NCBI GenBank assembly: GCA_029224185.1
Contig: CM055211.1
Coordinates: 8,757,655 to 8,821,654 of the forward strand
Direction of reading: 5' to 3'
From: Karalla daura
Taxonomy: Eukaryota > Chordata > Actinopteri > Chaetodontiformes > Leiognathidae
DNA: 64,000 nt
The translations under genes and the position numbers were made by a program. Below are positions 1 through 11,800 of this stretch, one piece after another (the first letter of the stretch is position 1; each line of letters opens with the position of its first letter). The notes under the pieces were generated by a model. That model was not told the DNA's origin. It was given only the letters and a program-made list of their open reading frames with translations, and did not search any database.

Positions 1-1009
1 CATGTGTTTATCTGCTATATGCATTTGGCAATGCTATTTGTGAACATGTTCACATCACTCATTATAGTTGAAAATGCACTTTATAAAAAATAAATATCCC
101 TTTGTTACTGCTAAAAATGCTATTTGAAAATATCTCCCCATGTAAGACGGTCGCAGAATTACAAAGAAGCAATCAATCAAGTGCTGTGGGTTACAGATAA
201 CGGATCAATGGGAAGCAAAAGTTTTAAAAACACGCTTCCTTGTACACTGGCTCCTATTCATCCTGGTGTACATGCTGAAATGGGATGATGACTGCACCAT
301 TTTAAGAGACTTTCACAGACTATTACTGTCTTCCACCGCAGCACTGAAACGCTGGTCAAACCTGTAGAGATGCTGGGAACTTCGCTTTGAGTCTTTAACA
401 CCGTTTTTGAGATATTTGGACCCACATTATGTATGTTGGTATCAACATAATCACAGTTGTAATTGGCAAACAAACCTTTTGGTTGGTTAACAACAGTCAA
501 CTATCCTCAAAGACTTTCAGAAAGACCTTGATTGAAATGCTTTGATTTGGCATGAAAATTTGGCAAGAACATGTGAGATTTCCAGCTACCGTCTATTCTG
601 AAAAAGATTCGGTATTTAGTCACTTTCTCATATTTCCTCATGCAGATTATTAGACTTTAAGGATTTTAGGAAAAAAAAAACCTTCAGAGCAAAAATAACA
701 GACAACACAGCAACATCAATATAAACACGCTGCAAAGAACGGAAGCATTTACGTTCACAGACAACAAAGCTTTGGAGTCGGCTTCTCAGGCCATGTAAAG
801 ACATGGACTTCCAACATGGCTGCCAGAGGGCGTGTCACTGTATGTCACCTGAGCTTAACTTAGGTTTAACTTGTGGAATAATCCTGTTTAGCACCATATA
901 GGAGGGGCTAACGAACATAAACTAATCATTCATAAGAAAAAAAAACTATGTACAAAGCACCACTTACAGTGCATGTGTGGACCAAAGCGTGGCTGCTGCT
1001 CTGTCCAGC

Positions 1010-1072
<63 letters not shown>
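1..1072 (-). other. col18a1: col18a1 3' UTR and downstream flank
   Basis: This stretch lies downstream of the col18a1 stop codon on the minus strand and contains no convincing coding frame. It begins directly at the stop with a perfect dinucleotide repeat (1012-1072) and then becomes AT-rich. I found no obvious AATAAA on the minus strand, so the transcript end is not placed. Confidence 0.5.
1012..1072. repeat. (TG)n microsatellite abutting the col18a1 stop codon
   Basis: About 30 uninterrupted TG units on the plus strand, which read as CA in the col18a1 transcript. The repeat starts at the base after the stop codon. Confidence 0.95.
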
Positions 1073-1073
<1 letters not shown>

Positions 1074-1794
1074 TATCTCTTGGCGTGGCTGACGTAGCTG
1101 TTCTCGATGCAGAGCACGATGTGGGAGCTGGAGCAGCTGCTGGAGCTCTGCTGGAGGAGGCTGCCACTCTGCAGCGAGGACGCCATGCCGGAGCGGGACG
1201 GGTCGCCCACGCGCCACGTCTCGCAGAAGCTGTCGCTGTGCTGCTTCCCACCGCTGGTCGAGCCGTGCCACATCATCTTCTCCGGCCTGGGAGGAAACAC
1301 AGGGAGGGAGGCGCTCTCCTTTAGCCCAGGGCTGGCTCCCGGCTGTATGTGTGTGTGTGGTGGACGTGGCCTGCCACTCACCAGGTGCTGTCTCTGAGGA
1401 CGTCTTTGCCATCGAAGGAGTAGATCGGCACGTTGTCCTTCATTCTGCCATCGTTGAAGATGCCTTCCCAGCTGTCGAACAGAACCTCATCCTGAAGGAA
1501 GACCACATGCTCATTACTGTCACACGTTAAGGGCTCTGAGACGGGGCTGAAACAGTGATGTTCTCATCATTAGGGGGTTCTCTCTCTGTGGACTACCTTC
1601 AGGTTGACGATGGGCAGACCTCCCCTGTCGGCCTTGCGGACGATGCTGTGCAGGTCCTGGAGTCTGGCGGACAGGAAAGCCCGGAACGTTCCCTTCATCC
1701 CGATGGCCTGAGCCTGAGTGAAGCACATGTAGTCGGCACCACGGATCCCCCGCATGAAGCCGGTCTGGGGGCTGTTCAGGGCGATCAGGTGCAG
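1073..1794 (-). other. col18a1: endostatin domain exons of col18a1
   Basis: Three exons (1597-1794, 1382-1491, 1073-1286) encode the C-terminal endostatin fold. Recognisable blocks are LHLIALNSP, MRGIRGADYMCF, GTFRAFLSARLQDL, PIVNLK, SFDGKDVLRD, MWHGS, FCETWR and IVLCIENSY. The cysteines expected for the two disulfides are present in ADYMCF, SFCETW, SSCSSS and VLCIEN. The chain ends in SHAKR just before the stop. The N-terminal histidine pair of mammalian endostatin (HSHRDF in my recollection of human) is not found upstream of LHL. Paralogue-typical MRGIRGAD favours collagen XVIII over XV. Confidence 0.95.
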
Positions 1795-2777
1795 CTGCAG
1801 AGACAAGTCAGGGGTTAGCGTCTCCCCTCAAGGGTCAAACTCGAGACAGACGTAGCTGTGATGCTGCGGAGCCTCTCGTACCCCTGGGCCTGTGGAGTGG
1901 CGGTGGACCGGAGAATCAGGGACAGGAGGGGGTGGGGGTCTTCTCTCAGGAGTGACTGCGTAGCGAGGGTCCGGGCGCTCCTGGGCCGGGTGGTGGTAGA
2001 ACCTCCCGTCCGGCTGGTTGATCCGGTCTTTGAGGCTGGGGAACCTGGGATCAGTGGGCGCGGGGGTACCGGGGGTCCGGGTGGTGGTAGTGGGGGTCCG
2101 GGTGGGTCGGGTGCCTGGGGGCAGAGTTTGTGGGGTACAGAGGGTCCGGCTGGGGCTGATGCTCTGGGGCGGGGTGGTGGGGGTATTCAGGCTGGACAGG
2201 GTGGTGGGGGTATTCAGGCTGGACGGGGTGGTGGGGGTATTCAGGCTGGACAGGGTGGTGGGGGTATTCAGGCTGGACAGGGTGGTGGGGGTGGTGGGGG
2301 TACTCGGGGTAGTGGGCGGGGGTCTCCGGGGGCCTGTGGGGTTGGTGTGCTGAGCTGTCGGGGTTGTGGTGGTGGTCTGGGTACGGGACAACAGGCGGGG
2401 GCTCCACAGCTGCTACCTCATTCCCCTGGAAACGTGTGTGAATGAAAAGATGAAATATGAGAATACACAACCGGGTCTAAACTAAACTAACTAAACAGGC
2501 AGAGAGATGAGACTCACGTCCTCAGCTGGTAAAGGAATGATCTGGCCGAGCTGTGAAAACAAAGCGGACAGCTGCTTTAATACAGGAGAGACACAGAGAA
2601 GAGGAGCTCCTCGCTCTGGTCTCATCGTTTGACAGGTGGCAGTCTCACCTGGACTTGTCGAACTCCGTCTCGGACCCGTAAGTAGAGATCTGTCTGGTCG
2701 ATGACGTACACCAGCGTGCCCTCGGGTTGTCCTCGAGCAGTCGCTGCCATGGTGCTGTAGGACCGCAGCACTGTCAC

Positions 2778-2825
<48 letters not shown>

Positions 2826-5800
2826 CTGTGTTTTCACCTGGTCGAGCTGCTCAGGACTTAGAAAGCACTGGGATTATTTTTCTGTTCTGGAGAACAGTTT
2901 TCTCACCCCTGACAAGTGCCCAGGTGATCCAGGAGGCCCAGGTGGTCCTGGTGGTCCAGGTATACTGATGGCTGCCATTCAAAAGAGGGGAGGGGTCACA
3001 TGAGCTCATATCAGACTCCAAAAACACTTCATATTCAATCTTTGAGTGTGGGAGTGCTTATAACTCACTCTGTGTGCCTCCGTAGGATCCTCCTGGAGGT
3101 CCTGGAGGTCCTGGAGGACCAGGCTGCCCATCATAGCCTCTTCCTGGAGCACCAGGTGGTCCTGGGGGGCCGGCGATGGAGTCGCCTTTAGGGCCCTGAT
3201 TGGACAGGGACAGGAGAATGTGTCAACGGTGAACTGATTCAGAACTTTGCTTCATGTCAGTGACAGTGCTGGCTCACAGGTGGTCCTCGCTCTCCTGGGG
3301 GTCCGACGGGACTGCCTGGATAGCGGGGGTCATAATATCCTCCTCCTGGTTCTCCTTTCTCGCCCTTCACACCTTGACTTCCTGTTTCACCCTTCATCTC
3401 ATTCTGGACACAGACACAGACATACCAAGACCAATAAGACCAATAAATGACTGAAAGAGCGTTGCTGCTGAAGCCAGTGGAGCTGCCACTCACTCGCAGA
3501 GTGTAGATGTCGTAGGTGGAGCCGAAACCTGGAGCACAAATAAAATGCCTCGCTCAGAGTTTGTCAATGCAGTGAAAACACTTACTTTTGGACTTTTTCA
3601 GCAGAAATGGAATGATGCTACAGTACCTGGAATTTCCAGCGTTCCCGGTGGTCCACGATCACCTTTCTCTCCTTTGACAGCTACAAACCAGAGGGACAAG
3701 AGCAGGAACATGATGAGAAACACTGTGAAACCTTTTTCTAGCTTCATCACTCACGCTGTGTGAAACAGGAGGTGGATTTACCTGGATAATACCTGGCGTA
3801 ATCATCATACCCCTGAAACGAAAGCAAGGCTCGTCACTCACATCCTGTCCCTTATCAACACACCTCAACGTGCCACAGATTTGCTTCCTACTCACTCTGC
3901 TTCCGTCACTGGGAAGAGAAGGTCCTGGTGGTCCGGGTGGTCCGGGTGGACCTGGAGGACCTGGATAACCGTATCCAGAGCCACTGCCTGAGTCGCCCTT
4001 CTCTCCTCTGGCACCATTCAGGCCCGGCCGGCCCTGCAGAAGACACGGCAGTGTGAACGTTCTGAGTCTGAATCTGATTTGGAAACGTGATGTGATGTGA
4101 GCAGGACGTCCACTCACCGGCCTGCCTGGAAGCCCGATCTCGCCCTTCTGACCTTGAGGACCAAACGGACCCTGAAAGGAAGAGATGCGTCTGTGATTTG
4201 ATGCTGGCAGTTTGTGTGTTATTAGAAAAAAGACTGATGAGTAAAACTAGGAACACACTGGGGGTCCAACAGGGCCAGGAGGTCCAGGGTCGCCCTGTAA
4301 ATAAACACAGACATGTGTTAACAGATACCTCATCTCTTATTTGAGATACTGAGCCAACAGACGTCTGAGGTTTTACCGTGGGTCCTGCCAGACCACCGAT
4401 GTACTGAGGTCTCCCATCAGGCCCCAGGATGAGCCCCGGCTCACCTTTCTGTCCCTGAGCAGAAAAACAAGAATCACAACCACCGGTGGAGGCATCTACA
4501 AGTACATCTCATTGCTCTGAATCATGTCAAGATTACAAGTTAATCATTTTGTTTCCTGGGATAACAATATTACGTGTTATCTGCAGAATAATTACAGGTG
4601 CATCGCATTACTGAACTGAACTGGTTGTAAGCAGACAGCAGATTCACTTAAAGTGCCTTACATTAAACATTTGATATAATGCAATAAACACAAGTTTCTT
4701 TGATGCTTCTCTTGCCAAATTTAGGCCCAGACCATGAGAATCACAAGACTTAAATATGAAATCCTACTTTAGCAGATTGTCCTGGAGGACCAGTCTCTCC
4801 TTTGTCCCCTTTTGGTCCGATGGGCCCCTGAACGCAAACACACGAAACACTGATTTTCACACACACATTCACTTGACTTTTCCAGAATGAACCTGGAATA
4901 ACAATGGGGATACGTACTGGGAATCCTGCACGACCTGGGATGCCGGGGCCACCCTGCAGACGAGAGGCAGACGGGGAGTGAGTGAAAGGATTTGCTGCTC
5001 TGCAGGGACGTTAAAGTGAGCTGAGCTGAGTGAGGTCTGAGTCGTGGTCAGTCCGTAGACCACTCACCTCGAAACCTTCGTTCCAGTAAGCGTCATTATA
5101 CTAGAGCGAGGCGGTGAGGAGTTAGTGGTGGTGGACACAGAGCGGTGCAGCGGTGATGGTTAGTGGCCGGGATTAAAACCGAACACACAGTGACACACGG
5201 TTTAGTGACGAGAATGCAGCATGAGGGTTAAGACAGTCTGGCTTCATCCGCCTCTGTGGACAGCACTCACATCGCCCGTTGGCTGGTAGACGACCTTTCC
5301 TGGAGGTCCTGGAGGACCTGGAGGTCCAGGTGGTCCACCATCTCGCCCCGGGAGACCCTGCAACACAAACATCCGTGATATGAATCCGTTTCCCATCAGC
5401 CTCAGCTGACAAAGCTTTATATGATTTGCACCTAACCCACCGTGTCGCCTTTCTCTCCTCGGTCTCCCTTTTGACCCTAAAGATGAACAGAAGCATCATT
5501 GTCATTATTAATATGAGCACTGAAGAGCTCAGCTGTGTCTGATTAGAGGTGGTAACTGTTTCAACACATTTGTGAATGTGAGAGAATGCGTCAGGTCAAC
5601 AACTCCTGTAGTTTCCCTACCGCCTGTCCAGAGAACCCGTCCAGACCTGGAATTCCAGGAGGACCTCTGGATCCCTCTGCTCCCTTCTCTCCATGGATGC
5701 CTGGAAGTCCTGGTTTACCCTTGAAACCACGACAACACATTACTAATAATCCTTTCAATCATAATGAATGAAATGAACAGCTACTTACAGGCAGACCTGC

Positions 5801-8800
5801 GAGACCAGGAGGACCCTGGAAGACACACACACACATGAACCATGGGATCTACTGGGGGGACTGGGATGTCTGGGCTCTGTGGTGAGAGTGAGTGGATACC
5901 TGTGGTCCAGGTGGGCCGCCGGCTCCAGGGACGCCATTGGTCACCTCATATCCACCCTCAAAGACCTGGCAGGAGACGGGAGGAGGCGTCAGTGTGCTCT
6001 GAGGTTAAATCTCCTCATTTTATGTGTTCACGATGACTCACATAGCCACCACGGTATGGAGGTCCTGGTGGCCCCGGGGGGCCTGGAGGTCCCACTGGTC
6101 CCATTGGACCAGGAAGTCCAGCCAGTCCAGTTTCTCCTGGAGTTCCTGACCTTCCCTGGTCACCCTGAGCCCCCTGAGGTGGGAGAGGGGCACCAAAACA
6201 ATCAGGGTGTTTCACATCCTGCTCAAATCACTCAGACTTACACAGTTTAATGTTAGCTGTTAGTTGTAAGAACAAGTGAGGATGCAGAGAAGAAGTTCTC
6301 AGAGCAGAACAGAAACAGGTTGAGCAGGGTCAAGCTGAATAAACCAGAGGAAAGTATCTCACCTGATCCTACTGCTGATGCAAAGACGCAGAGGCTGCAG
6401 GTCTCTGTTAGTACAGGATGTATGAGAATATATCCGGAGTAGGGAAATAGGAAACGATGAAGACTTGAAGAAGAGAAAAGAAGCCACCGCAGCAGAGACC
6501 CCCCCGGTACCTGTGACCCGTTACACACCGTAGAGGACGGAGTAAAGTAAGAGAAGAGCCCCGTGAAAAAGTTGGAGTCCTGCGAGTCTTGCTGGAGGAA
6601 ATTAACAGAAACGGAGGAGAAGATCGATCTTGATGCACCCACCACAGATGTGTTATCTTCACCACAGTTAGGGAGTAAAAACACTCAAAAGAGGAAAACT
6701 TTACATGCATGGTACCTTTTCTCCTGCCGGTCCAGGGAGGCCCAGCTCTCCGCTGTCTCCCTGCAGATAAACAATGTTTACACCTCGTTAGAAGTTGTTC
6801 TCCAGTCATGTTGGCATCTCCACAGTTGGAAACCTCACCTTCATGCCTCGTCCTGGTGGTCCTGGTAGCCCTGGAGGACCAGGAGGACCCTGAGACAGTA
6901 CCAGGGAGATTCACAAAAGATTAGTGTTTAATAGTTCAACAAAAAGCTTCAAAAACACCATTCTAGGAGGCTTGAAACAGCTGTTTTTGTTCTTCTGAAC
7001 TGATGAAGTCGACTGGAAACATTTAATATCCAAATCATGGGACAAGAGAAGTCCTCACCGGTAGACCTGGGACTCCATCTTGCCCAGGTGGTCCAGGGGG
7101 TCCTACAGCTACAGGACCGCTGGCTCCCAGGGCCACTGAGGTCCCAGGAGGGCCGGGGGGACCTGGGGGCCCGGGGGGGCCTGGAAGACCATGACCACCC
7201 TGAAAAACAGACGACACAGTGATTGTGCCATTTGCAAAACCAGAATAAAAACTGTGTTAAAATTATCAACAAACCCGGGCTCTGTCGAAGTCTGCGAACC
7301 CTGAGCCCTCCATGTCCACAAACGTCTGTCAAAGCAAAGCAGAAAAACAGGTGAGAAGTCTATTTCAAACAGTTAACACAGAAGGGAAAGGAGCTGGAAC
7401 TGTGGACATACTGGGCGGTCACCAGAGCCAGGTCCTGGAGGTCCTGGAGGACCAGGGGGCCCTCTGGGGCCTGGGTGGCCCTCTCCCCTCTCACCCTGGA
7501 AATGTCACAGATCAGAAGCAGAACGTAAAACCATCTAGAACAACACAGTTCTTCAGTGCATCTTATTGTGCTCTGTCCTACGACCTTGTCGCCTTTGGCC
7601 CCTGGACTTCCTGGAGTTCCTGGAAATCCTGGAGGCCCAGCTGGACCCTGGGAGCAGCAGAAAGAACAAAAAGGTCATCCACCACCTACCTATAAGAGCT
7701 AATGACTAGCATGCTCAGTAAAGACACGTACAGCTTTGCCATCCTCTCCGGGATCCCCCTGCAAGACAAACCAGAGGTCAGTGACTCAGCGGCAGACAAA
7801 CACGATGCTCCTGCTGCTCTCTGCACTCACAGGCTCCCCGTCAGATCCTGGAGGTCCCCGGGGCCCCTCTGCACCTGGCGGCCCTGCAGCCCCAGACACC
7901 TGCTGCACCACCGAGCCGTCCCCCAGCCGAACCACCTCGGCTGCAGGTCCTGGAGGGCCCGGCTTCCCGGGAGGCCCCTGAGCTCCACGTTCGCCTTTAT
8001 TCCCAGGATAACCGAAGCCAGAACTTCCCTGGGGAGGGAGGCAGGATCTTACATCTCCATCAAAACACAGACCCATATACTATATGCTTTACACTACAGG
8101 TGACGTACCTTTGCACCTTTTTCTCCCTGCAAGAAAACAGAAGGGCAGATATTTACTCCTTTATACATCTGATCACACACTGAGTCTCTCTCACACACAC
8201 ACACACGCACACACACACACACTGATTGATCTTCTACCTTCTGTCCGGCTCCACGACCACCGCCTGAAGCTGAACCAAAGCTAGAGCCGGACTCTCCCTT
8301 GGGTCCGACAGGGCCAGTGTCTCCTCTGGAGCCTTTCTCTCCTCTGTCGCCTTTCTCACCTTTACCTCCGCTGGGCCCTGAAGGATCAACGCATCATGCA
8401 GAGGAAGATCATCAAACAGCTTCAAAGCAGAAAAACAAAGAAAGGTTTCTGGTGTATGAGTGAGTGCTGCCAACAGAACAGGATTATTTCGAAAGGTATA
8501 TCATGACAGCATTTTTACTTGACATTATATTTTAAACAAGTTTTCCACAGACTGTAAATAAATCAGGCCACAATGATCCAGGGATGATCAGCAAAGTCTA
8601 CCACCACCTCCAAGAGTCAAAATCCAATTTGCAAAGCTTCAGAAGCACCAAACTAAGAACCAACACAGCCTGAAGGCAGCTGGGCTCTGGCTGCAGGTCT
8701 CTCCCAGTGCTCTACTGCCATCTAGTGGACACCCTGTGGTGATGCAGCATGTGGCCTGCAGAGGGCAGGATTCACAGGCCTCCAGCATCTCCTGCCTCCG

Positions 8801-11800
8801 CCCAATTTATGATCCTGTGTGGGTCCTTCTATCTGCAGCTCCAGCTCCAAATAGGACCAACACACAAAGTGGGATCATCAATCAGACATGCAGCGACCTC
8901 CACCATCATGCTCACAGCTCACAACAACACAAGCAGCATCCAGCTCGTCCCCTAATCTTAATCTGCGGGGTTCATCTGCAGCATGGGGCGGTCCTGCGAC
9001 CCACCTTGGGGGCCTGTAGATCCGGTCCTGCTGCGGTCCACAGGCGGAGGTGGCATCCTGACATCTAGAGTCAACACAGCAACACAACTTTAGCAGCTGG
9101 AGAGGCCTCAGGTGTGTGAGTGTGTCCTCCTGGGGAGTGACTGACATGTCGTCAGAAGTGAAGCTCCCTCTCCTTTCATTCAACACTTAGCAGCAGGAAC
9201 ACAGTGTCTCTCTGTTCTCAAAACGTCCTAGTGGGGGGTCTAAAGAGCTGGAAATGACACTAACACACTCGAAGCCTGCGGCAGTAACCCCCTCACACAC
9301 TCTGACAGACACCTTCAGGTCCAGACAGGTGCCCAAATTTATGGGGCTTTCTTTGGCATTGACTGCTATACGATTAAAAACTTCCATAGCACATTCTTCC
9401 TGCAATACGTACTGTATAGGCTATTATGCGTCTTCCCAGCTGCACACACACACGTGAACTTTCACCTGTTTCTCTGCTGCCTCCAATCGCTGGCATCACA
9501 GGAGGTTGAGGCACCGGCCGCAGGGACGGAGGCGTGGTCTGCACAAAAGTCAGTTTTAGAACTCAGTGACAGAAGTTCAGATGCTAAGCTACGAGCTAAG
9601 AAGATGGACGCACCCTCACTGTCTCTCCCGTCTGTCTCCTGTCTCCCTCGCCGCTGCCAAAGTCTCCAGAAGCCTGCGAGACAGAGAGAGGAGGACCTCA
9701 CTAAGGAACCGTCCAGGAACCAGAGTCTCAGCTGGGTCAAAAAACAAACCCTCACCGCGTCAGTGTCGTCCTCGTCGTCACACAAACGCTCCGCCGCTCG
9801 CGGGTTCGCCAGCAGCTTCAGCTCCGCGATCTCACCCTGGACACACACACATGTACACACATCCTGGTTTACAGTGTCCTGAGGCAGGGGGGGTGTTTGC
9901 TTGCAGACGCATCACAGTCAAATAGAACATCTGACCAAGATCGTTGACCTCAGAGATCAGATTGTGTCCTGGAAGTGTTTATTCTGGCTCATTTAGGCAG
10001 ATAAGAGCTTTATCTTCATTGTCAATCACATCCCTGTGTTTTCCACCTTCACAGCCATATGTGTGTTCAGGGTGGAGGTCAGAGGTCAGCTGATGGATTT
10101 ACAGGGTGGAGGAGGAGGTTGCATTTGCCCTGTGACCCCAACCTGCCGTGAGCTGCCACAGGGAGACATTAGAGAGGGGTCTGACCCCGAGCAGACGTTT
10201 ACACACACACACCTGCTCTTTTAGCACACAGTGTATCACTCTGACTCTCCCAGGTCCTGTGGGTGTCGTTTGGAGGAGGATTCATGGCTGCTTTTCATTC
10301 ATTTCTGTCAGAGACGTGATGAGCAAACATCTCTTCAACACTTGAGTATTTCCTCTGCTGGCACCCTGGGGTTAATGGCTGCAGGACGGACTCGTCTCCC
10401 AAATAAAAGCATCACGACTACGCTTTTACGACTATGCTTTTATGAGGCAAGATAAGACAAGATAGACCTCGATATGCATTATTGAACAAGAGCTGCTTCA
10501 AATGCGACAAAACTTCATTTTCATTAGCTCATAAAAACTTGGAAATGTCATGAAATTATGATTTGTAACATTCTTGCATAATAATAATCTTCTTTTGTGA
10601 CTAATTGAGTTTCATAATGCGGCACAAAGCAGTTCAGCAGAGTTGGTATCTCACCTGGAACTTGTCTGAGTCTGCTCCTCCTCCCTGGCCCACAAAGATC
10701 CCCGACCCGGGGTCCAGCTCCATGGGGTCCGGGGAGCGCTCGATCTTGACCACCTGCGGCTCGGAGTCGCAGCCCTGGTAGAACATCACCTGCTCCTCGA
10801 ACACGGCCAGCGAGAAGCGGCTCCAGGAGTCGGCCATGCTGGGCACGTCGAAGCTGGCCGCCTCGTACGAGGCCTCGGCGTCGGGCTCCGTGTAGAAGAA
10901 CTGCACCTTCTGACGGCCGGAGCGCACCTCGCTCAGCTTCACCCCGATGTACATCAGCCTCTGGGGCCCGTCGGTGATGGAGAAGAGCACGGAGGCGGCC
11001 GAGCTGGAGGGCTTGAGGTGGAAGATGAGGGAGAAGTGGCGGTAGAAAGGGTTCGGCACGTGGGCCAGAGCCGTCTGTCCTGACAGGGTGGCGGGGGAGA
11101 AGCGGTAGGCGGCCTCGCCCCTCGGCCCGTACACCCGGCTGATGCCATCAGGGGGGGGGGTCTCCGATCAGCTGCAGCAGCGACACGCCGCTCTCTGCTC
11201 CGGGACAGAGACAGCGACTTTAGATTCGGGGTCAGAGAAGCTTTGAGAGGAGAACTGTGAGAACAGCGCTGCCCTCAGGTGTGGCTGCACAGCTGCAACT
11301 TCTACAGCCAACGAAGGAGGAGAAGTGGGAGCTGATGAGGGGCACCTGAAGGCAGCGCTCGACAGAGTTTCAGAAATGATCAGCAAATCACAAGTTCTTT
11401 GGAAAGGAAAGCGTAGAAATTAAATGTTCAGATAAAACAAGGAATCCAGAGTGCTTCAACACAACTAGAGGAGACAGATGGTGTCTCAGAGTGCGGTTAA
11501 GTCCAGTCTTCTCCTCTTATTGAGGAAACCATTCGTGTTTCGAGAAAAAATGAAAGCGTCTGAAACACGTCTGCAGTTTTAGTCACTGACTAGAGGTCAG
11601 ATTAGTGGAAAAACTGTTGATATCTAAGTTCTCATAGATACAAATAGCCTGAAGGGCAGCGAGCAGCAGCTCTGAGACCGACAGTCTTTCTCATAAAGCG
11701 ACACAAGGGAGAAACGCTTTTAGCCGGGCAGTCAGTCCCACTCTGAGATCTCCTGAGGATCCCCTGTCATCTCAGATTCATGAGGAGAAGATGAAATCTG

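Noticed and set aside
2018..2445. Gly/Val-rich plus-strand frames
   Set aside because: Antisense to the Pro-rich hinge minisatellite of col18a1.
9005..9057. Alternative acceptor giving CHLRLWTAAGPD in col18a1
   Set aside because: It puts the following collagen exon out of the Gly-X-Y frame; the acceptor 7 bp upstream gives GSTGPQ in phase.
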